A stretch of 64,000 bases of DNA from positions 372,001 to 436,000 of the forward strand of contig JAFKLY010000002.1 of NCBI GenBank assembly GCA_017304655.1, in the 5' to 3' direction. Of the stretch, positions 59,963-64,000 are shown piece after piece (positions within the stretch are counted from its first letter, which is position 1; each line of letters begins with the position of its first letter). The translations under genes and the position numbers were made by a program. This DNA is from Sphingomonas sp. (GTDB lineage: Bacteria; Pseudomonadota; Alphaproteobacteria; Sphingomonadales; Sphingomonadaceae). Below the pieces are notes generated by a model, which was not told the origin of the DNA, ran no database searches, and was given only the letters and a program-made list of their open reading frames with translations.

Positions 59963-60886
59963 TCAGGCTTGCCCTGCTTCCCGGATTAGCCAGTTTCGAA
60001 AGCGCGCGAGCGTGGTGTTGTGCCATCGGTCGGATCGCGCGGTGAAATGATAGCTGCCGATCGAGGCCGGCCTGAATGCAATGTCCGTAGGCTTGAGGGC
60101 GACGAGTTGGCCACTGAGCAAGTCGTTGCGGGCCAGGAAATCGTTGGCAAGTGCGACGCCCTGGCCACTTTTCGCGGCGTCCAGCATGACGTGGGCGTGC
60201 CAGAAACGAGGGCCCGCGATCGTCGACGGCGGCAGGGCCAGGCCCTGGCTCTCGAACCAGAGTCGCCACTCGATGTCGCTTTCCTCGTGGAGCAGTCGCA
60301 TGCTGAGAAGGTCGCGTGCTTCGCGCAGGCGGCCCGATATAGACTCGGCGAAGGTCGGGCTCGCGACAGGATAGACGGATGGTGTCGCCAGCTTCAGCCA
60401 GCGACAGCCGGAGGGCTCCGCCATCGCGTCGATGTGACGGACATAGCGTATGTCTCCATCCGCCTCGTTGATCGCAAAGTCGGGGCCGTAGTCCATCGGC
60501 CGCAATTCGATGGCGATGTCGTCATCCTGCACGGCGAAGGTCGACAGGCGGGGGCTTAGCCAGTGATAGGCGAAGCCGGGGCTGCACCAAATGAGCAGTT
60601 GCTGATCCTGGCGCTTGCGCAGCATCAGCGTGGCGTTCGATATCTCCTGGAATGCTGCAGAAATGCGGCGATGATATTCCGCGCCATCGCTGGTCAGACC
60701 GCGAATTCCGGTGCTGCGATCCACAAGAGACGTGCCGACGAACGCCTCGAGGGCGGCGAGGTGACGACTGATGACCGCATGGTCGACTTCCAGCATCTGG
60801 GCAGCTTTGCGGATGCCTCCGGCACGTCCGAACGCGTCGAATGCGCGCAGCATGGCGAGGGATGGAACGGAGCGAGTCGAATTCAC
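59963..60886 (-). CDS. LysR-family regulator (GcvA-like)
   Basis: About 307 residues: a winged helix-turn-helix (SVPSLAMLRAFDAFGRAGGIRKAAQMLEVDHAVISRHLAALEAFVGTSLVDRST) followed by a substrate-binding effector domain (PVASPTFAESI; GLALPPSTIAGPRF; GVALANDFLARNDLLSGQLV). GTG 60886 sits right before the conserved region; longer ATG frames upstream are possible. Divergent from the TonB receptor gene with a symmetric site between them, so it probably controls that gene and the aminotransferase. Confidence 0.9.
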   Translation of the reverse strand: MNSTRSVPSLAMLRAFDAFGRAGGIRKAAQMLEVDHAVISRHLAALEAFVGTSLVDRSTGIRGLTSDGAEYHRRISAAFQEISNATLMLRKRQDQQLLIWCSPGFAYHWLSPRLSTFAVQDDDIAIELRPMDYGPDFAINEADGDIRYVRHIDAMAEPSGCRWLKLATPSVYPVASPTFAESISGRLREARDLLSMRLLHEESDIEWRLWFESQGLALPPSTIAGPRFWHAHVMLDAAKSGQGVALANDFLARNDLLSGQLVALKPTDIAFRPASIGSYHFTARSDRWHNTTLARFRNWLIREAGQA

Positions 60887-61010
60887 AGCGGAGATGTCCG
60901 TTCTTGGTGACTGATCGGCACGATGAGGGAAGGGGGCAATAACTCGGTTAGTAAAATTGCTGATTTTTCTCGGCGATTGCAAGGGCTCTTCAGCGGTGTC
61001 GGTGAACCAG

Positions 61011-61029
61011 TGGTGTCTAATTGACACCA
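61011..61029. promoter_or_regulatory. Inverted repeat between the LysR and receptor genes, probable operator
   Basis: TGGTGTC-TAATT-GACACCA, perfect 7-base arms with a 5-base spacer, about 125 bases from the GTG start of the LysR gene and 130 from the receptor start. The arrangement fits a LysR-type divergent operator. Confidence 0.6.
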
Positions 61030-61161
61030 TCGTCAGATGGAAAAACACCTTCTGCCGATCAACCGCCGCCATAGGATTGCAGTGGAATTTGGACGGGCGA
61101 GCCTCACAAGCCAAAAACGATAAGAGGCCCCGTCATTCAACCAGCTAAAAAGGGGCTTAGC

Positions 61162-63738
61162 ATGCGAAATTTGGATTTGTTGAATGGTGGCGTTGCGAAA
61201 ATGGCGCTCGCGCTGATGATCGCTGCCCCGGCGATCCCGGCTTACGCGCAGGGCGTGCCGGCCGATGAGACGGATGATGGCGGTGAGATCGTCGTCACGG
61301 CCACGCGCAAGAGCGAGACGCTGTCCAAGGTGCCGATCAGCATCACCGCGCTGACGCAGAATGAGGTGGTGAAGCAGGGTCTGCGCAATGTTGATGACAT
61401 CGCGCGCCTCACGCCCGGCGTCTCGATCCGCAAGAGCGGCACCTCCGTCAGCAACGTCTCGATCCGCGGCATTGCCTCGGCCTCCGGCGCCTCGACGATC
61501 GGCGTGTATATCGACGATACGCCCATTCAGGTCCGCGCGCTCGGCGTGGCGTCCTCGATCATGTATCCTGCCCTGTTCGATCTGGAGCGGGTCGAGGTGC
61601 TGCGCGGTCCGCAGGGCACGCTGTTCGGTGCCGGATCGGAAGGCGGCACGATCCGCTTCATCCAGCCCGCGCCGAGCGTGACGGAGTGGAGTGGTCTGGC
61701 GCGCGGCGATGTCGCGACCACGACCAATGGTGCGCAAAGCTATGAGGCGGCCTTCGCCATCGGTGGCCCGCTGGTCACGGACAAGATCGGCATCCGCGCC
61801 AGCGCCTATTTCCGTCATGATGGCGGGTTCATCGACAAGGTGGTCGGCACCCCGGCGGTGCAGAGCACCACGGGTGCGCTGGGTGCCCGCTCGCTGACCT
61901 TCAGCAATGTCAGCCTCTACAAGGCGGACGTCAATTCCTCCGACACCTTCGCAGCGCACATCGCGATGACGCTCAAGCCTTCCGATAGCGTGACGATCAC
62001 GCCGTCGATCAATTACCAGAGCTTCTACACGCCGGACGCGGTGCCGAACGCGTGGGCTTCGCTCTCGAACTTCGACACGGCCGATTATGTGACGCCGCGC
62101 TGGAATCCGTCGATCGATGCGACGCACCTCGCGCTCGCGCCGCATCCGGGCGAGCCGCAGAAGGACAAGTTCCTGATGCCGGCGCTGAAGGTCGAGGTGG
62201 AGCTGGGCTTCGCGAACCTCATTTCCACCACGTCCTATTTTAAGCGCGATACCAGCCAGACGCTCGACTACACCCAGATCTACGCCGTCTCCTATGCCGG
62301 CCGTCAGATCGTCAATCCCGGTGATTCGGCCGTCTCCACGGTCAGTAACAGCCAGCGCAACTGGACTCAGGAGGTCCGCCTTCAGTCCACGAATGACGGG
62401 CCGCTCAGCTGGGTGGTCGGCGGCTTCTACAGCCGCAACGTGCAGCAGGCGATCCAGCTGTCCGAGACGAACTTCCTGCCCTTCCTCAATCCCCTGTTCG
62501 GCGTGAGAGATGGCGGTGCCCCATTCGGTCCCGGCTACAGCGCCTTCATCAATTTCTATGGCGTGCCGCAGATCAACGGGACGGGCAGCTATTATTCGAA
62601 CTTCAAGGCGATCGACAAGCAACTCGCCGGCTTCGCGGACGCCACCTATGAACTGACCGACAAGCTGAAGGTGACGGCCGGCATCCGTGTCGCGCGCAAC
62701 GAGATCAGCTACACGGCCTTCTATGATGGTCCCGCCAACAACCTCAATGCCCCGCGCGGCCTGGCCTGCGTGCCCGGCACCGGCACCGGCAATGTCCCTT
62801 GCACCGCCGTTGCCATCGGCCAGTATCAGCCCGGCCAGGGTCCGTTCGCGCCGCGTTATTTGAACAGCAGCGCAGGCGGTTCGGACACCGCCGTCACGCC
62901 GAAGATCGGCGTCAGCTATCAGGCGACGCCGGACAGCATGGTCTACGCGACGGCCAGCAAGGGCTTCCGTCCGAGCGGCGCCCAGATCGCCCTGCCGGGC
63001 AACTGCAATGCAGAGCTGGTGCAGCTTGGCTATGTCAATGCCCAGGGTCAGGCCAGCTCTCCGCAGACCTATGGCGCGGACTCGGTCTGGTCCTATGAGC
63101 TGGGGGCCAAGACCCGCCTGTTCGGTGGGGCGCTGGCGCTCAATGGCAGCGTGTTCCACATCAAATGGTCGAACATTCAGTCGTCGGTCCCGGTCAACAC
63201 CTGCCTCCAGGCACTCACGGACAATCTCGGCTCGGCGACCAGCGAAGGGTTCGATCTGTCGGCTGTCGTGAAGCCGGTGACGGGCCTCAGCCTGGCCGCG
63301 CAGGTCGGTTACACCAATGTCCGCTTCGATGCCGATACGATCATCAACGGTCGCAAGCTCTACACGGGCGGCTCGGCGCTGCCCAACTCGGGTTCGCCGT
63401 GGACGGTGACGCTGTCGGGCGACTTCCGCCTGCCGATCGACGACCGGACCTATTATGTGCGTGGCGACTACACCTTCAAGAGCCGCGAGCGCCGCACCGG
63501 CGCGACCGATCCGGGTTCGTTCTCCTACGATCCGAACGCGCCGGTCACTGGCTCCTACGAGATCGTGAACCTGCGCAGTGGTGTGGAGTTCGGCAAGCTG
63601 GATCTGTCGCTCTACGTGAACAACGCCTTCAACGCCGCGCCGCAGCTCGGGCTGAGCCACACCCGCAACCAGCCGGTGTTCACGACCTTCGTGGTGCGGC
63701 CGCGTACCGTTGGCCTGACAGCGGCGCTCGCTTTCTAA
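61162..63738 (+). CDS. TonB-dependent receptor (oxidative, non-siderophore type)
   Basis: An 858-residue outer-membrane receptor with a signal peptide ending AYAQG (about residue 31), the TonB box-like EIVVTATRKSETLSKVPISITALTQ, a plug (VDDIARLTPGVSIRKSGTSVSNVSIRGIAS; LERVEVLRGPQGTLFGAGSEGGTIRF) and a barrel ending VGLTAALAF. This IVVTATR group is greatly expanded in sphingomonads for import of diverse carbon compounds. Regulated together with a LysR protein and followed by a class III aminotransferase gene, so its ligand may be an amine or amino-acid derivative; that is inference. Confidence 0.94.
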   Translation: MRNLDLLNGGVAKMALALMIAAPAIPAYAQGVPADETDDGGEIVVTATRKSETLSKVPISITALTQNEVVKQGLRNVDDIARLTPGVSIRKSGTSVSNVSIRGIASASGASTIGVYIDDTPIQVRALGVASSIMYPALFDLERVEVLRGPQGTLFGAGSEGGTIRFIQPAPSVTEWSGLARGDVATTTNGAQSYEAAFAIGGPLVTDKIGIRASAYFRHDGGFIDKVVGTPAVQSTTGALGARSLTFSNVSLYKADVNSSDTFAAHIAMTLKPSDSVTITPSINYQSFYTPDAVPNAWASLSNFDTADYVTPRWNPSIDATHLALAPHPGEPQKDKFLMPALKVEVELGFANLISTTSYFKRDTSQTLDYTQIYAVSYAGRQIVNPGDSAVSTVSNSQRNWTQEVRLQSTNDGPLSWVVGGFYSRNVQQAIQLSETNFLPFLNPLFGVRDGGAPFGPGYSAFINFYGVPQINGTGSYYSNFKAIDKQLAGFADATYELTDKLKVTAGIRVARNEISYTAFYDGPANNLNAPRGLACVPGTGTGNVPCTAVAIGQYQPGQGPFAPRYLNSSAGGSDTAVTPKIGVSYQATPDSMVYATASKGFRPSGAQIALPGNCNAELVQLGYVNAQGQASSPQTYGADSVWSYELGAKTRLFGGALALNGSVFHIKWSNIQSSVPVNTCLQALTDNLGSATSEGFDLSAVVKPVTGLSLAAQVGYTNVRFDADTIINGRKLYTGGSALPNSGSPWTVTLSGDFRLPIDDRTYYVRGDYTFKSRERRTGATDPGSFSYDPNAPVTGSYEIVNLRSGVEFGKLDLSLYVNNAFNAAPQLGLSHTRNQPVFTTFVVRPRTVGLTAALAF

Positions 63739-63755
63739 CGCGCCACGTCGCGGGA

Positions 63756-63795
63756 CGATGGCCGGAGCTCCTTCCTCCTCCGGCTCCGGTCATCG
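63756..63795 (+). terminator. Terminator after the TonB receptor gene
   Basis: CGATGGCCGGAGC and GCTCCGGTCATCG form a 13-bp stem including one G-U pair around a 14-base loop, 17 bases after the receptor stop. A T-run (TTGTTTTT) occurs about 12 bases further on, so termination may be partial. Confidence 0.65.
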
Positions 63796-63840
63796 TGCCG
63801 AGCGCTTGTTTTTGACCTCCCTTTGAAAGACCTTGTGTTC

Positions 63841-64000
63841 ATGTCGAATGATGATCTCCTCGGAAGGCGCCAGAAGGCAGTCCCCCGGGGTGTCGCCTCC
63901 GCGACGCCGATTTTTGCCGATCGTGCTGCCAATGCCGAGCTCTGGGACGTCGATGGCAGACGCTATGTCGATTTCGCCGGCGGCATCGCGGTTCTGAACG
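63841..64000 (+). CDS. Class III (GabT-like) aminotransferase, N-terminal fragment
   Basis: The first 53 codons of a pyridoxal-phosphate aminotransferase: ELWDVDGRRYVDFAGGIAVLN is the characteristic N-terminal block of 4-aminobutyrate and related omega-aminotransferases. The ATG at 63841 opens the frame, which runs to the window edge. It lies about 100 bases after the TonB receptor gene, behind a terminator-like hairpin. The substrate cannot be determined from this fragment. Confidence 0.85.
   Translation, partial: MSNDDLLGRRQKAVPRGVASATPIFADRAANAELWDVDGRRYVDFAGGIAVLN

Overview
The window looks like a chromosomal segment of a high-G+C alphaproteobacterium of the order Sphingomonadales (Sphingobium, Sphingomonas or Novosphingobium-like). 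This is inferred from the gene set: a Tad/Flp pilus locus, a lignostilbene-type carotenoid oxygenase with MarR regulators, several TonB-dependent receptors, a DUF1134 protein, an LpiA/AcvB pair and an AcvB/VirJ-type paralogue. No CRISPR array, insertion sequence or prophage is visible. All identifications come from reading motifs and context; no database search was run.

Layout. 1-8.2 kb (minus): Tad/Flp type IVb pilus operon from the flp pilin down to the start of tadB, behind an AT-rich control region with a CtrA-like box. 8.8-12.7 kb: a membrane protein, then a lignostilbene dioxygenase gene flanked by two MarR regulators, with a near-perfect 21-bp palindrome before the oxygenase gene. 12.7-16.8 kb (minus): an alcohol/aldehyde oxidation operon (AcoR-like regulator, ALDH, Zn-ADH, DUF779) with a perfect 24-bp palindrome. 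16.9-23.9 kb (minus): a compact six-gene set DUF1003 / PDZ / response regulator / histidine kinase / LpiA (MprF) / AcvB, apparently one operon joining envelope sensing to aminoacyl-phospholipid synthesis and hydrolysis. 24-28.6 kb: a small secreted protein, a stand-alone VirJ/AcvB-like hydrolase and a 1115-residue GH18-like / polysaccharide deacetylase / GT2 fusion. 28.7-37.1 kb: an RND efflux operon, its TetR regulator and a quinone-oxidoreductase-like gene, tied together by three copies of one operator motif.

37.1-38.2 kb: an anomalous low-G+C Abi_2 (AbiD/AbiF) HEPN gene. Directly upstream on the same strand lies a strongly folded, possibly separately transcribed RNA: an outer G/C stem with a UUCG hairpin, then a 13-bp helix with a GUAA loop that contains the gene's Shine-Dalgarno sequence. 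This is the best candidate for an unusual system: an RNA-controlled HEPN toxin or abortive-infection module of the kind proposed to be ancestral to Cas13.

38.5-49.8 kb: an iron-acquisition region (FMN hydroxy-acid oxidase, PiuC, two siderophore receptors, TonB, and a PepSY / DUF2271 / DUF4198 / ApbE operon). Four or five Fur-like boxes of the form TTGCGA-N5-TCGCA mark its promoters. The DUF2271 protein carries an SGAT flavinylation motif, so ApbE probably attaches FMN to it, giving an extracytoplasmic electron-transfer (iron-reducing) chain. 50-59.4 kb: envelope and housekeeping genes (AsmA, GST, DUF1134, PlsC, DUF218, FtsX, FtsE, a zinc-ribbon protein, MATE). 59.8-64 kb: tRNA-Leu(GAG), a LysR regulator, a divergent TonB receptor and the start of a class III aminotransferase gene.
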